A stretch of DNA of 64,000 nt. It comes from Pararhizobium polonicum (GTDB taxonomy: Bacteria; Pseudomonadota; Alphaproteobacteria; Rhizobiales; Rhizobiaceae). The stretch's first letter is position 1, and each line of letters opens with the position of its first letter. The stretch lies in the NCBI RefSeq assembly GCF_001687365.1, contig NZ_LGLV01000017.1, positions 123,920 through 187,919 on the forward strand. Reading direction: 5' to 3'. The notes beneath the pieces were generated by a model. That model saw only the letters and a list, made by a program, of their open reading frames with translations, had not been told where the DNA came from and did not search any database. The position numbers and the translations under genes were made by a program. This document shows, piece after piece, positions 25,277 to 34,075 of the stretch.

Positions 25277-25972
25277 TCAAGCCGTCAGTGTTTCCGACCA
25301 TTCCGACAGCGCGGCAATGACGCCGGGCAGGGCGCTCATGCGCGAGATCACCGTTTCGGCGCCGGCTTCCGTCAGCTTGTCGGCATGCGACGGATAGGTG
25401 TGCGATGCGCCGGTGAAGCCGACGACGCGCATGCCGGCGGCGATTGCGCCATGGATGCCGTGCACGGAATCCTCGATCACCAGAACGCGGGACGGATCGA
25501 TGCCGAACTGCTTTGCGCCGTGCAGGAAGATGTCCGGCTTCGGCTTGACGCGATCCTCGCCGAGATCGCGGGCCGAATAGATATGCTTGCCGAAATGATC
25601 CTTGATGCCGACTTTGGCCAGCATCGTTGCAAGCCGCGCCGAGGTCGAGTTCGAGCAGATGCAATGCGGCAGCGTCAGTTGCGCCAGCATCGGCTTGACG
25701 CCGTCGATGATGTTCAGGTCGGCGGCAAGACGCTTGTCGAGCGCGGCTTCGTTTTTGGTGAGGAGACTAGCTGACAAGGGAATATCCGCTTCCTTCTCGA
25801 TGGTGAGCAGCGTGTTGCGCCAGGTCATGCCGGCGAAGCGCTCGGCCATTTCCTCGGTGCTGATCGGATAGCCGGATTCGGTCAGAAGCTCGGCTTCGAC
25901 TTCGCTGGCGATGATTTCCGAATCGACCAGAACGCCGTCGCAGTCGAAGATGATGAGGTCAATGCTGGTCAT
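25277..25972 (-). CDS. HAD-IA family hydrolase (phosphatase/phosphomutase-like)
   Basis: 231 aa. The nucleophile motif is IIFDCDGVLVDS (Asp10, Asp12), the motif II Ser/Thr is in CICSNSTSARL and motif IV in VLVIEDSVHGIHGAIAAG. A cap domain lies between residues 15 and 85. This is the beta-phosphoglucomutase/phosphoglycolate-phosphatase branch; the substrate is unknown. It ends beside a repeat element. Confidence 0.9.
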   Translation of the reverse strand: MTSIDLIIFDCDGVLVDSEIIASEVEAELLTESGYPISTEEMAERFAGMTWRNTLLTIEKEADIPLSASLLTKNEAALDKRLAADLNIIDGVKPMLAQLTLPHCICSNSTSARLATMLAKVGIKDHFGKHIYSARDLGEDRVKPKPDIFLHGAKQFGIDPSRVLVIEDSVHGIHGAIAAGMRVVGFTGASHTYPSHADKLTEAGAETVISRMSALPGVIAALSEWSETLTA

Positions 25973-26142
25973 ATCGGGAGAGTCCTTGGGGGAGATGGTC
26001 GCCGTTTACACGATGCGCCCGCAAAGCTCAACCGCGGCAAGCGGGAAGCTGCCATGCGGGAAGGGGGTATAATCCAGCATGTTGTATCGGGCGTTCATGC
26101 CGGTTAGACAAATGAGGGTTAGCTCCCACCACCAAGGCCCCC

Positions 26143-26574
26143 ATGACCGTCCGCCTGCGCCCGCATCATCTGCTCTGCATGCTGACCTTTGTCGGCAAGG
26201 GATATACGGCTGCTTTCACCGAAAACTACATCCGTATCGCTGCCCGCTTGTCGGCCGGTGAGGATATTCTGGTGGTCGAGGGGCCGGACGATGTCTGCGC
26301 GCCGCTGCTGGGCGGACCCGACAATCACTGTCTGGGCGAGAGCGTGACGGATCGGGATGCGCGGGCGAGCGAGGCGGTTCAGGCTTTGCTGAATGTGCCT
26401 GCCGGTCCGGGGGCTTCGATCCGTCCCGACGCGGATTTTCTGGCCGCGATGCGCGCTGCATTCAGCGCCGGCTCCATCCGCGATGGATGCGCCCGCTGCG
26501 AATGGTCGCCGCTCTGTACCGGCATTGCCGCTTCCGGCTTCCAGGGCGTGCTGGTGGCGGCGTCCGGCAGCTGA
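26143..26574 (+). CDS. DUF1284 family protein
   Basis: 143 aa. It begins with the family signature LRPHHLLCMLTFVGKGYTAAF and contains several Cys residues: DDVCAPLL, NHCLGES, GCARCEW and LCTGI. The spacing of the last ones suggests an Fe-S cluster or zinc site. Function unknown. Its TGA abuts the reverse-strand stop of the ArsR gene, so the two converge without any gap. Confidence 0.88.
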   Translation: MTVRLRPHHLLCMLTFVGKGYTAAFTENYIRIAARLSAGEDILVVEGPDDVCAPLLGGPDNHCLGESVTDRDARASEAVQALLNVPAGPGASIRPDADFLAAMRAAFSAGSIRDGCARCEWSPLCTGIAASGFQGVLVAASGS

Positions 26575-27261
26575 TCAGGCGGGCAGCGGAAAGAGCGTCG
26601 CGAATTCCTTCTCGCCGGTGCCGGTGAAGCGGACGGCGCGGCTGTCGGGCTCGCGTCTGGCCCAGCCCTTGTCGAGAAACAGCGTCAGCAAGGCCTGACC
26701 GAGCGAGCCGGACAGGTGCGAGCGGCGCTCGCTCCAGTCGAGGCAGGCGCGGCAGACGGGGCGGCGGGATTTTGCCAGCGCCGGAAGATCGATGCCGAGC
26801 GCTGTCATCTTGTCGGCGCCGGATGGTGTCAGCGACAGGTCGTCGCCGGTGCCGGTAATCACCTCTTCGGCGACAAGGCTGTCGAGCAGGCGCACGCCGT
26901 AGTCGCCGGCCAGATGATTGTAGCAGACCCGCGCCTTGCGCAGGGCGGGGTCCTTCGGGCCGGTCCGATGGCGGGTGAAGCCGCGGCTGGCGGCAAAGCC
27001 CATCAGGTTTTCGAGAAGCAACCCGACATCGTCCTCGGCAAGGGCGAAATAGCGGTGGCGGCCCTGCTTGCGCTGGCCGATCAGCCCGCCGGCCTCCAGT
27101 TTCGACAGATGCGAACTCGCCGTCTGCAGTGTGATCCCCGCGGTTCCGGCAAGCTCGGTTGCGGTCAGCGCCTTGCCGCCCATCAGCGCGGTCAGCATGT
27201 TGGCGCGGGCTGGATCGCCGATCAGCGAACCGATCTGGGCTATGTCTGGTCCTTCTTTCAT
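26575..27261 (-). CDS. ArsR-family transcriptional regulator with a C-terminal extension
   Basis: 228 aa, longer than classic ArsR proteins of about 110 aa. The N-terminal winged helix (residues 5-95) shows IGDPARANMLTALMGGKALTATELA and LQTASSHLSKLEAGGLI. The rest (about 100-228) is a Cys-containing domain with VCYNHLAGDYGVRLLDSL and PVCRACLDWSERR, whose Cys-x2-Cys could sense a ligand or metal. Divergent from the NIPSNAP/ABM pair, with a perfect inverted repeat beginning 3 bp upstream of its start. Confidence 0.88.
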   Translation of the reverse strand: MKEGPDIAQIGSLIGDPARANMLTALMGGKALTATELAGTAGITLQTASSHLSKLEAGGLIGQRKQGRHRYFALAEDDVGLLLENLMGFAASRGFTRHRTGPKDPALRKARVCYNHLAGDYGVRLLDSLVAEEVITGTGDDLSLTPSGADKMTALGIDLPALAKSRRPVCRACLDWSERRSHLSGSLGQALLTLFLDKGWARREPDSRAVRFTGTGEKEFATLFPLPA

Positions 27262-27263
27262 AG

Positions 27264-27287
27264 TTCGATGCTAACCGAAGCATCGAA
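27264..27287. promoter_or_regulatory. Perfect operator between arsR and the NIPSNAP/ABM genes
   Basis: Arms TTCGATGCT and AGCATCGAA (9 bp each) around AACCGA. It lies between the divergent ArsR start at 27261 and the NIPSNAP start at 27334. Size and symmetry fit an ArsR-dimer site, predicting autorepression together with control of the rightward pair. Confidence 0.75.
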
Positions 27288-27333
27288 CACATTCAAGATG
27301 GGAAAAGCGATCATCGAAACCAAGGAGACCACG

Positions 27334-27678
27334 ATGATCACCTGCTTCATCCGCTATGAGATCGACCCGTTCAAGCGCGCGGAATTTGCCGCCTATGCCC
27401 GCAACTGGGGGCAGGCGATCCCGCGCAACGGCGCCGGTCTGATCGGCTATTTCGGCCCGCACGAAGGTTCGGCGACGACCGCTTACGGCGTCTACACCAT
27501 CGAAAGCCTCGCCGCCTACGAGGCCTATCGTGCAAGGCTCGCCGCCGATCCGCTCGGCGCGGAAAACTACGAATTCGCCCGGAAGGAACGCTTCATCCTC
27601 AAGGAAGACCGGATGTTCCTGAAGAACGTCTCGCTACCGCATGCCGAAGGCCTGCCTATGGGCGGGGTTTCGTCATGA
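27334..27678 (+). CDS. NIPSNAP family protein
   Basis: 114 aa, a ferredoxin-like dimeric alpha-beta barrel: MITCFIRYEIDPFKRAEFAAY opens the domain and GYFGPHEGSATTAYGVYTIES follows. AAGGAG lies 6 bases before the ATG at 27334. Related bacterial proteins are small and of unclear function, some tied to aldehyde or quinone chemistry. Overlaps the next gene by ATGA, so the pair forms an operon under the ArsR-type operator. Confidence 0.85.
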   Translation: MITCFIRYEIDPFKRAEFAAYARNWGQAIPRNGAGLIGYFGPHEGSATTAYGVYTIESLAAYEAYRARLAADPLGAENYEFARKERFILKEDRMFLKNVSLPHAEGLPMGGVSS

Positions 27679-28040
27679 TCGCCGTCATCTTCGAGGTCAC
27701 ACCAGCCTATGGCCGGCGCGACACCTATCTCGATCTGGCCGCCCAACTGCATGCAAGGCTCGACACCATCGACGGCTTCCTGTCGATCGAGCGGTTCGAA
27801 AGCCTGAAGCTGCCGGGCAAGATCCTGTCCCTGTCGTTCTGGCGCGACGAGGCGGCGATCGCCACATGGCGCAACGGCCCCGAACATCGCGCCGCCCAGC
27901 ATGCCGGGCGCAATGGCGCTTTCGCAGACTACCGTCTGCGCATTGCCGGTGTGATCCGCGATTACGGCATGACGGAACGGGACGAGGCGCCGGACGACAG
28001 CCGGGCCTATCATGCGGAGAGAGAGCGCGATCCGGTTTGA
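27675..28040 (+). CDS. Antibiotic biosynthesis monooxygenase (ABM)-domain protein
   Basis: 121 aa, also a dimeric alpha-beta barrel: VIFEVTPAYGRRDTYLDLAA, then DGFLSIERFESL and the aromatic-containing ILSLSFWRDEAAIATWR, as in YgiN/ABM-type proteins. Members include quinol monooxygenases and heme-degrading enzymes. The heme-contact pattern of IsdG cannot be asserted here. Second gene of the ArsR-linked pair. Confidence 0.85.
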   Translation: MIAVIFEVTPAYGRRDTYLDLAAQLHARLDTIDGFLSIERFESLKLPGKILSLSFWRDEAAIATWRNGPEHRAAQHAGRNGAFADYRLRIAGVIRDYGMTERDEAPDDSRAYHAERERDPV

Positions 28041-28094
28041 CCCGGACCTTGCGGGTTTCGGCAAGGCGCGGCAAGCGCGCCTGCCGGATGCCTC

Positions 28095-29759
28095 CTACTG
28101 CACCGCGACCTCCGTGCGCTCGGCGGCTTTCACCGTGGCCGGCATGTCCTTCTGGGCCCGGTCGCCTTCATAGCTCGCCCGGACGATGTAGTCGCCGGGC
28201 GGGACGGTTTCGGTGTACTCGGTGCCAAAGGCGGTGGCGACGATCTTCTGGTTGCCCTGGATGTCTTTCTTTGCTTCGTAGATCTCGATCTTCTCTGCGC
28301 CCGGCGCCGTGATGGCGATGACGCCGCCGTTGAGATTGACGGTGACGTCCTTGCGTTCGCCGGCCTTGATCGAGAACGGCGTCTCGCCCCTGACAAGGCC
28401 GAGTTTGGCGGCGAGGATGAAATCGCCCGTCGGCGTGTCCAGCTTGGTGCCCGTGCCGTAGGTGTTGCCAAAGCTCTTGCGGTCGCCGTTGATGTCCTTC
28501 TGCGGCGACAGGATCTCGAAGAAGACTTCGGACGAATCGACCGCCAGGCCGCCTTCGGCATAGACGGCCTTGTTGTCGATGACGCCCGAGCCGATGACGA
28601 GGTCGTGCTCGAGGGTTTCACCGGCCTTGACCGCAACGGTTTCCTCGGCCGTTGCCGCCCCGATCGTTCCCTTCAGGCTGACATTTCCGGCCGGCGCATA
28701 GAATTTCGTCAGGCCGTAATAGGTGGTCGAATAGTCGCCAAAACCGATCAGGACCGCCGCGTTGTCGTCGGCTGCCGTATCCTGTGGCGTCCGCTTCGGC
28801 GTGATGATCAGGTAGCCCGCGTCGAAATTGACGGAGGCTTTGGCGACTTCGCCGTCCTTGATCTCGAAAGGCACCTTGCGCTCGATCGAGCTGTTCAGCA
28901 TCACATCGGCGATATATTTGCCGGCGGGATAGGTCGCCGAATAGCCACCCTTGTATTCCAGCGCGATATAGTCTCCTTCCGGCTCGCCATTGGCGCCGGC
29001 CTTGAAGATCTTCCACTGGATATCGCTGCTTTCGCCGATCGGTGGGCCACCTTCGGAAAGCCTGCTTTCGAGCACGGTATTGTATTCGGGCTGGACCGGT
29101 TTTGCCTGTTCCACCGGCTCGGCCGGTTGCTTGACCATCGGTGGGCCCGCGACGGTGGCGGCAAGGGCTGCGACCAGCTGGCTGGCGTCGGATGCCTGGA
29201 AATACTGCCCGCCGGTGCCTTCGGCAAGGCATGAAACTTTCTTGCCTTCCTCCTCCGTCAGCCCGAAGCCGACGACATGCGCGGTGAAATCGACGCCTTT
29301 GCTCTCAAGCTCGGCGGCAAGGGCGCATGGATCGGCCTGGCAGGTCTCGAGGCCGTCCGTGACCAGAACGACCGTCGCCTTTTCCTCGGTGTATTTCAGG
29401 GCTTCCGCCGCCTCCCGCACAGCCTGAGTCAGCGGCGTCTTGCCCTTCGGCGTGATGCCGTTGACGACATTGGCGATCTCAGCCTCGGTGCCTTTGGCCG
29501 GCGGCACGACCAGTTCGATGTCCGAGCAGGAGCCCTTGTCGCGATGGCCATAGACCATCAGGCCAAGCTCCGTGTCTTTCGAAACGGAAGGCAGCACCTT
29601 GCCGATCGTTTCGCGCGCGATCTCGATCTTGGACCGGCCGTCGATCTGGCCCCACATCGAACCGGATGCATCCAGCACCACGATGGTCCGGTCTGCCGCC
29701 TGAACAAGCGAGGGTGACAGGATCGAAAGAAGAAGGGCGAAGGCAGCTGAAAAGCGCAC
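28095..29759 (-). CDS. Exported VWA-domain protein with C-terminal beta repeats
   Basis: 554 aa. The start was moved to GTG 29759 because AAGGAG lies 6 bases upstream and the encoded N-terminus is then a clean signal peptide ending LVQAAD. The VWA domain (about residues 20-210) has a complete MIDAS: DASGSM, TPLTQA and TDGLETC. A Pro-rich linker follows, then several related beta-sandwich-like units with alternating DGE/AGE-type turns (roughly 230-554). It is probably periplasmic or cell-surface and binds a protein partner through the metal site. Stand-alone gene. Confidence 0.85.
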   Translation of the reverse strand: MRFSAAFALLLSILSPSLVQAADRTIVVLDASGSMWGQIDGRSKIEIARETIGKVLPSVSKDTELGLMVYGHRDKGSCSDIELVVPPAKGTEAEIANVVNGITPKGKTPLTQAVREAAEALKYTEEKATVVLVTDGLETCQADPCALAAELESKGVDFTAHVVGFGLTEEEGKKVSCLAEGTGGQYFQASDASQLVAALAATVAGPPMVKQPAEPVEQAKPVQPEYNTVLESRLSEGGPPIGESSDIQWKIFKAGANGEPEGDYIALEYKGGYSATYPAGKYIADVMLNSSIERKVPFEIKDGEVAKASVNFDAGYLIITPKRTPQDTAADDNAAVLIGFGDYSTTYYGLTKFYAPAGNVSLKGTIGAATAEETVAVKAGETLEHDLVIGSGVIDNKAVYAEGGLAVDSSEVFFEILSPQKDINGDRKSFGNTYGTGTKLDTPTGDFILAAKLGLVRGETPFSIKAGERKDVTVNLNGGVIAITAPGAEKIEIYEAKKDIQGNQKIVATAFGTEYTETVPPGDYIVRASYEGDRAQKDMPATVKAAERTEVAVQ

Positions 29760-29888
29760 GGAACTCTCCTTGTCTGTCATGGGCCAGTCATGAGATCGAC
29801 TGTCGCACGGCACGGGGTTGCCCGGCAATCGCCGGTGCTTGCCTGATCATACGGCTGGAGCGGTCGGGTTATTCGGCAAGCGAAACAC

Positions 29889-30236
29889 TTACGGAGTTTT
29901 GAATGTTGCAATGAGGCTGGCGACGGCCATTTTCAATGCGGGCAATTCGTCAACGACGACGCCCCAGATGATCCTGTCGGATAAACCGTGATATTCATGC
30001 CGGAGAACATTGCCGATCGTTCGCACCTGTGGCCAGGGAATTTCCGGCCGCAGGTCCCTGACGTCCTCGGGAAGAGCGCGGCTTGCCTCGGATATGATCT
30101 CTATGGCCCGCTGGACGGCATGTTTGAGCAGCCAATCATTTTCATAGTCCGCCAGCGTCTTGCCTGCCACCGCTGTTTCAATGCCTTCGATGGCAGCGAG
30201 CATATCACCAAGGGCATGGCGAAACTCCCTTGCCAT
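29889..30236 (-). CDS. HepT-like toxin (DUF86), second gene of a MntA/HepT pair
   Basis: 115 aa, an all-helical HEPN protein. The HEPN catalytic pattern R-x4-H-x-Y appears as GNVLRHEY, with Gly where the Arg is expected; this form is common in one DUF86 subgroup and could mean altered or absent RNase activity. The ATG at 30236 shares its first base with the stop of the MNT gene (TGATG). In studied pairs HepT is the RNase toxin and MntA neutralises it by adding AMP. Confidence 0.83.
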   Translation of the reverse strand: MAREFRHALGDMLAAIEGIETAVAGKTLADYENDWLLKHAVQRAIEIISEASRALPEDVRDLRPEIPWPQVRTIGNVLRHEYHGLSDRIIWGVVVDELPALKMAVASLIATFKTP

Positions 30237-30532
30237 CAAAAAACCTGCACGGCGGTTTTTTCGATCCCGGACTTCAGGACCGGATGCAGCCCGTCCCGCG
30301 TGGTGATATCGATCGGTACGGCAAGTTCCGCTTCCAGCAGAAGTTTGATCCCGATCAGGTCGAAGGCATTGAACCGGCTGGCTGGATCGTAGTCGATGAA
30401 CAGGTCGAGATCGCTTGCCGCATGCGCGGTATCGCGCACCGTCGAGCCGAAGACATAAAGTGCGGTCGCACCCATTCCCCGAACGGTATCGGCTTGTGCC
30501 TGCAGTCTTGCTATGGCGTCGCTTCGGATCAT
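30236..30532 (-). CDS. MntA-like nucleotidyltransferase antitoxin
   Basis: 98 aa from the ATG at 30532, where the text matches the usual family N-terminus; an upstream in-frame ATG at 30568 would add 12 residues but has poor Shine-Dalgarno spacing. The minimal nucleotidyltransferase motif is intact: FGSTVRD (Gly-Ser at 29-30) and SDLDLFID (Asp41, Asp43). It neutralises the HepT partner by AMPylation in characterised systems. The pair is separated from ccrM by about 150 bp. Confidence 0.85.
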   Translation of the reverse strand: MIRSDAIARLQAQADTVRGMGATALYVFGSTVRDTAHAASDLDLFIDYDPASRFNAFDLIGIKLLLEAELAVPIDITTRDGLHPVLKSGIEKTAVQVF

Positions 30533-30610
30533 GAAAACAAAATACCGTATCGATGGTTCACTTTCCATCCTCTTGTATGATTTCGCAAATTTTCAGGCTG
30601 CCTTCAGGGT

Positions 30611-30634
30611 TTGGTAACCAAGTTCGGTAACCAT
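30611..30634 (+). promoter_or_regulatory. Tandem GGTAACCA boxes upstream of ccrM
   Basis: GGTAACCA occurs at 30613-30620 and again at 30626-30633, 13 bp apart, each within a near-palindromic TGGTAACCA-like context. They lie 45-65 bp before the ccrM start. The spacing suggests paired binding of a cell-cycle regulator, and the resemblance to the CtrA half-site TTAACC is suggestive only. Confidence 0.45.
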
Positions 30635-30636
30635 AA

Positions 30637-31809
<1,173 letters not shown>

Positions 31810-31836
31810 TCCAGGCCACTGGCTGAAACATCAGTG

Positions 31837-31872
31837 AACGCCGCGCAATCCGCAAGGGTTGCGTGGCGTTTA
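31837..31872. terminator. Hairpin shared by ccrM and the convergent small gene
   Basis: AACGCCGCGCAA (31837-31848) pairs with TTGCGTGGCGTT (31859-31870) with one G-U pair. It is followed on the plus strand by TTTACGATTT, a weak U-tract. The TAA of the leftward small gene lies at the hairpin edge, so it may act in both directions. Confidence 0.6.
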
Positions 31873-32073
31873 CGATTTGCCTACCGGTTCCATCAGGGCC
31901 GGTTCCATCAGGATCGTGAAACAGTGGGCGCAATAGCCGAAGGCGTAGCCGGTGCTCTGCCACGGCTCGACGGGCTGTTCGCAGCAGATGCAATGAATGA
32001 CCCAGCGGGCGGGGCTTTCCGCGTTGATCCCGGCGGTTGCGGGCCGGACCGATATGTTGCTGCTCTCGCTCAT
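31870..32073 (-). CDS. Small double-CxxC (zinc-ribbon-like) protein
   Basis: 67 aa. Two Cys pairs in HCICCEQP and YCAHCF, about 18 residues apart, look like a single zinc knuckle. The ATG at 32073 is preferred because AGGAAAGG lies 8 bases upstream; a GTG at 32079 lies closer. Function unknown; it shares its terminator region with ccrM but is transcribed towards it. Confidence 0.72.
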   Translation of the reverse strand: MSESSNISVRPATAGINAESPARWVIHCICCEQPVEPWQSTGYAFGYCAHCFTILMEPALMEPVGKS

Positions 32074-32475
32074 ATGCACTGCCTTTCCTGCTGCTGCACA
32101 GGAGCAATCGCGGAAGGAAGGGGTTTCGGAAAGTCGATCGATCTTCCCGGAATGAGTCGATGCAACTCACGGCTGAGCCTGCCTGTCGCCGGCAAAAAAA
32201 TCCAGAGAAACCGGTGACGATCCCAGAAATGGTAATGCGGTTTTTAGAACAATTTAACCATCCCGCAGATAGTCTGGCCACGAGCAAGACGACCGTGTGA
32301 TCAACCATACGAGGCGCGCGGGGCGACCCGTAAATTGCTTGACCGCGCGGCCGCAAGACCGCCCGGTTCAGAGATAGTTTTCGTCCGGTTTAGTACCTTC
32401 AGTCCCGGAAGAAGACTTAAACGCCCAGGATCCGCAATGGTCCTGGGCGTTTCTGTTTTCAAAGCTGTGACGGTG
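32074..32475. other. Gene-free gap between the small zinc protein and the RTX gene, with a possible small RNA
   Basis: No protein-coding feature could be supported on either strand. The plus strand carries an isolated terminator at 32421-32460 with no gene in front of it, which raises the possibility of a small RNA of roughly 100 nt. A CTTGAC element at 32338-32343 could be a -35 box, but no good -10 follows at the right distance. Confidence 0.4.
32421..32460 (+). terminator. Orphan intrinsic terminator
   Basis: Perfect 10-bp stem ACGCCCAGGA / TCCTGGGCGT with a TCCGCAATGG loop, then TTCTGTTTTC. No coding sequence on the plus strand precedes it for some 600 bp, so it probably ends an unannotated transcript. 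Confidence 0.72.
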
Positions 32476-32506
32476 AAAAAAAGAGCCCCGCCGTCAGGCG
32501 AAGCTC
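32476..32506 (-). terminator. Terminator of the RTX-type gene
   Basis: Read on the minus strand, GAGCTTCGCC and GGCGGGGCTC pair (two G-U pairs) around a TGAC loop, followed by seven T. It lies 27 bp past the stop of the leftward gene. Confidence 0.88.
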
Positions 32507-32533
32507 CGTTTGTCGCTTGGAAAACGCGCCGGC

Positions 32534-33577
32534 TTACAGGAAGAAGTCGTCGGCATACATCTTGGTGACGCCGTTCATCTTGATCTGGAAGTCGGAATGG
32601 CCGTCGCCATCGGTATCGCCCGAGACGATGCCGCCGCTGAACCGCAGCTCGCCGGCCTTGCCGTGGAACGACTGGCCGCCGATGAACGAGAATGCCTGGT
32701 TTCCACTGCTCAGCGTGTTGGCATCGATCTTCGAGAGATCAACGATATCGACTTCGGAGCGGTGGAAATCGGTGATCACGTCGCGCTTTGTGCCGACGGC
32801 CGTTTCGCGGGTCGAACTGAAGACGAACGTATCGGCGCCGGTGCCGCCGGTCAGGTAATCGAAGCCCGTGCCGCCGACCAGGATATCGGCGCCGGAGCCG
32901 CCATAGAGATCGTCGTTGCCGGCGCCGCCATACAGGTCGTCATTGCCGCCAAGCCCATCGAGAACGTCGTTGCCGCCGAGGCCCTTGAGCACGTTGCGTC
33001 CGGAACTGCCGGTGATGTCGTCACTGCCCAGATTGGTGCCGGTCGCATTCTCGATGCTGATCAGGTCTTCGAAATGGCCCTTGGTGGTCGAGGCCCGCTG
33101 GCCGCCGAGATCGACGGTGACGCCCTTGCCGCGCTGCGAGGCATAGTCGTCCTGCAGCTCATAGCTGATCGTGTCGGTGCCGCTTCCGCCGTTGAAATAG
33201 TTGTCGGCGCCCCAGGACAGGAAGGTGTCGTTGCCGGCTTCGCCGTAATATTTGCTGGCCAGGGTATCGACTTCGAAACGGTCGTTGCCGTTGCCGGCCT
33301 TGACGATGTCGTAGCCGTTCGCGTCACCCGCCTTGATGTCGGCGATGTAAAGGTCATTGCCGTCACCGAGGAAAATATCGTTGCCGCCTTCGAAATAGGT
33401 GACGACCTTGTCACTGCCGGTGCCGGCGCTGACATAGTTGTTGCCGCCAGCGCTGCTGGTCACGTTGAGGTAGATGGTATCGTTGCCGCCATAGGCGTAA
33501 ATCTCTACCGGACCGGTGGTGTAGTCGCTCTGCACGATGTAATCATTGTTGCTGGTGCCATCGATGATCTTTGCCAT
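32534..33577 (-). CDS. RTX/hemolysin-type calcium-binding protein, probably type I secreted
   Basis: 347 aa, acidic and lysine-poor. Glycine-rich nonapeptide repeats GGxGxDxxx (for example LGGNDVLDG and YGGAGNDDL) cluster at about residues 195-265 and would form a calcium-binding parallel beta-roll. There is no N-terminal signal peptide, and the C-terminus ends YADDFFL, a hydrophobic tail like the secretion signals of rhizobial type I substrates. No catalytic domain is recognised. No ABC-exporter genes lie next to it, so it must use a transporter encoded elsewhere. Confidence 0.85.
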   Translation of the reverse strand: MAKIIDGTSNNDYIVQSDYTTGPVEIYAYGGNDTIYLNVTSSAGGNNYVSAGTGSDKVVTYFEGGNDIFLGDGNDLYIADIKAGDANGYDIVKAGNGNDRFEVDTLASKYYGEAGNDTFLSWGADNYFNGGSGTDTISYELQDDYASQRGKGVTVDLGGQRASTTKGHFEDLISIENATGTNLGSDDITGSSGRNVLKGLGGNDVLDGLGGNDDLYGGAGNDDLYGGSGADILVGGTGFDYLTGGTGADTFVFSSTRETAVGTKRDVITDFHRSEVDIVDLSKIDANTLSSGNQAFSFIGGQSFHGKAGELRFSGGIVSGDTDGDGHSDFQIKMNGVTKMYADDFFL

Positions 33578-33698
33578 GGAAACGCGGCCTTTCGGTGAGT
33601 TGCGATGCAGTCTTCCGGGCGGGATGATGCAGCTATGAAGGTGAATGATAGCTGAACCAATTGCGGCGATTTGGTGATATCAAGGAGGGCTTTTGGTG

Positions 33699-34055
33699 TC
33701 AGCGGTCGGTCACGTCAACGCTCATGATCCTGCCGTCTTCACGGAAGGTGATAATCTCTTCGCCCTGCCGCTGAACGCCGTTTCCGGTGAGGGTGCTGGT
33801 CGCCGTCAGATGCCAGACCGAACGTGCCGCGATGGCGGAAACGGGCTCGACAATGCTGTCTTCGGCGATCTGGTCGGGATATTCGGTGAAATAGCGCCGG
33901 AACGCCGCCATGATATCGGCACGCCCGTTCAGGCCGCCGATCCCGCCGGAGGAATAGGTCGCGTCCTCAGCGAAGAAATCCGCGATGACTGCGAAATCGA
34001 GAGCGTTGATGGCGGCGTGATAGCGGATGGTCAGGGCGACGGGATCAAGGGGCAT
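33699..34055 (-). CDS. NTF2-like / SnoaL-type protein
   Basis: 118 aa, a cone-shaped alpha+beta fold: the start IRYHAAINALDFAVIADFFAEDATY and the later VWHLTATSTLTGNG are typical of SnoaL-like proteins with nuclear-transport-factor-2 topology. The ATG at 34055 has GGAGA 5 bases upstream, located just past the stop of the HAD gene, with which it probably forms an operon. Function unknown. Confidence 0.83.
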   Translation of the reverse strand: MPLDPVALTIRYHAAINALDFAVIADFFAEDATYSSGGIGGLNGRADIMAAFRRYFTEYPDQIAEDSIVEPVSAIAARSVWHLTATSTLTGNGVQRQGEEIITFREDGRIMSVDVTDR

Positions 34056-34075
34056 GCTATCTCCGGCGCTCGCCT

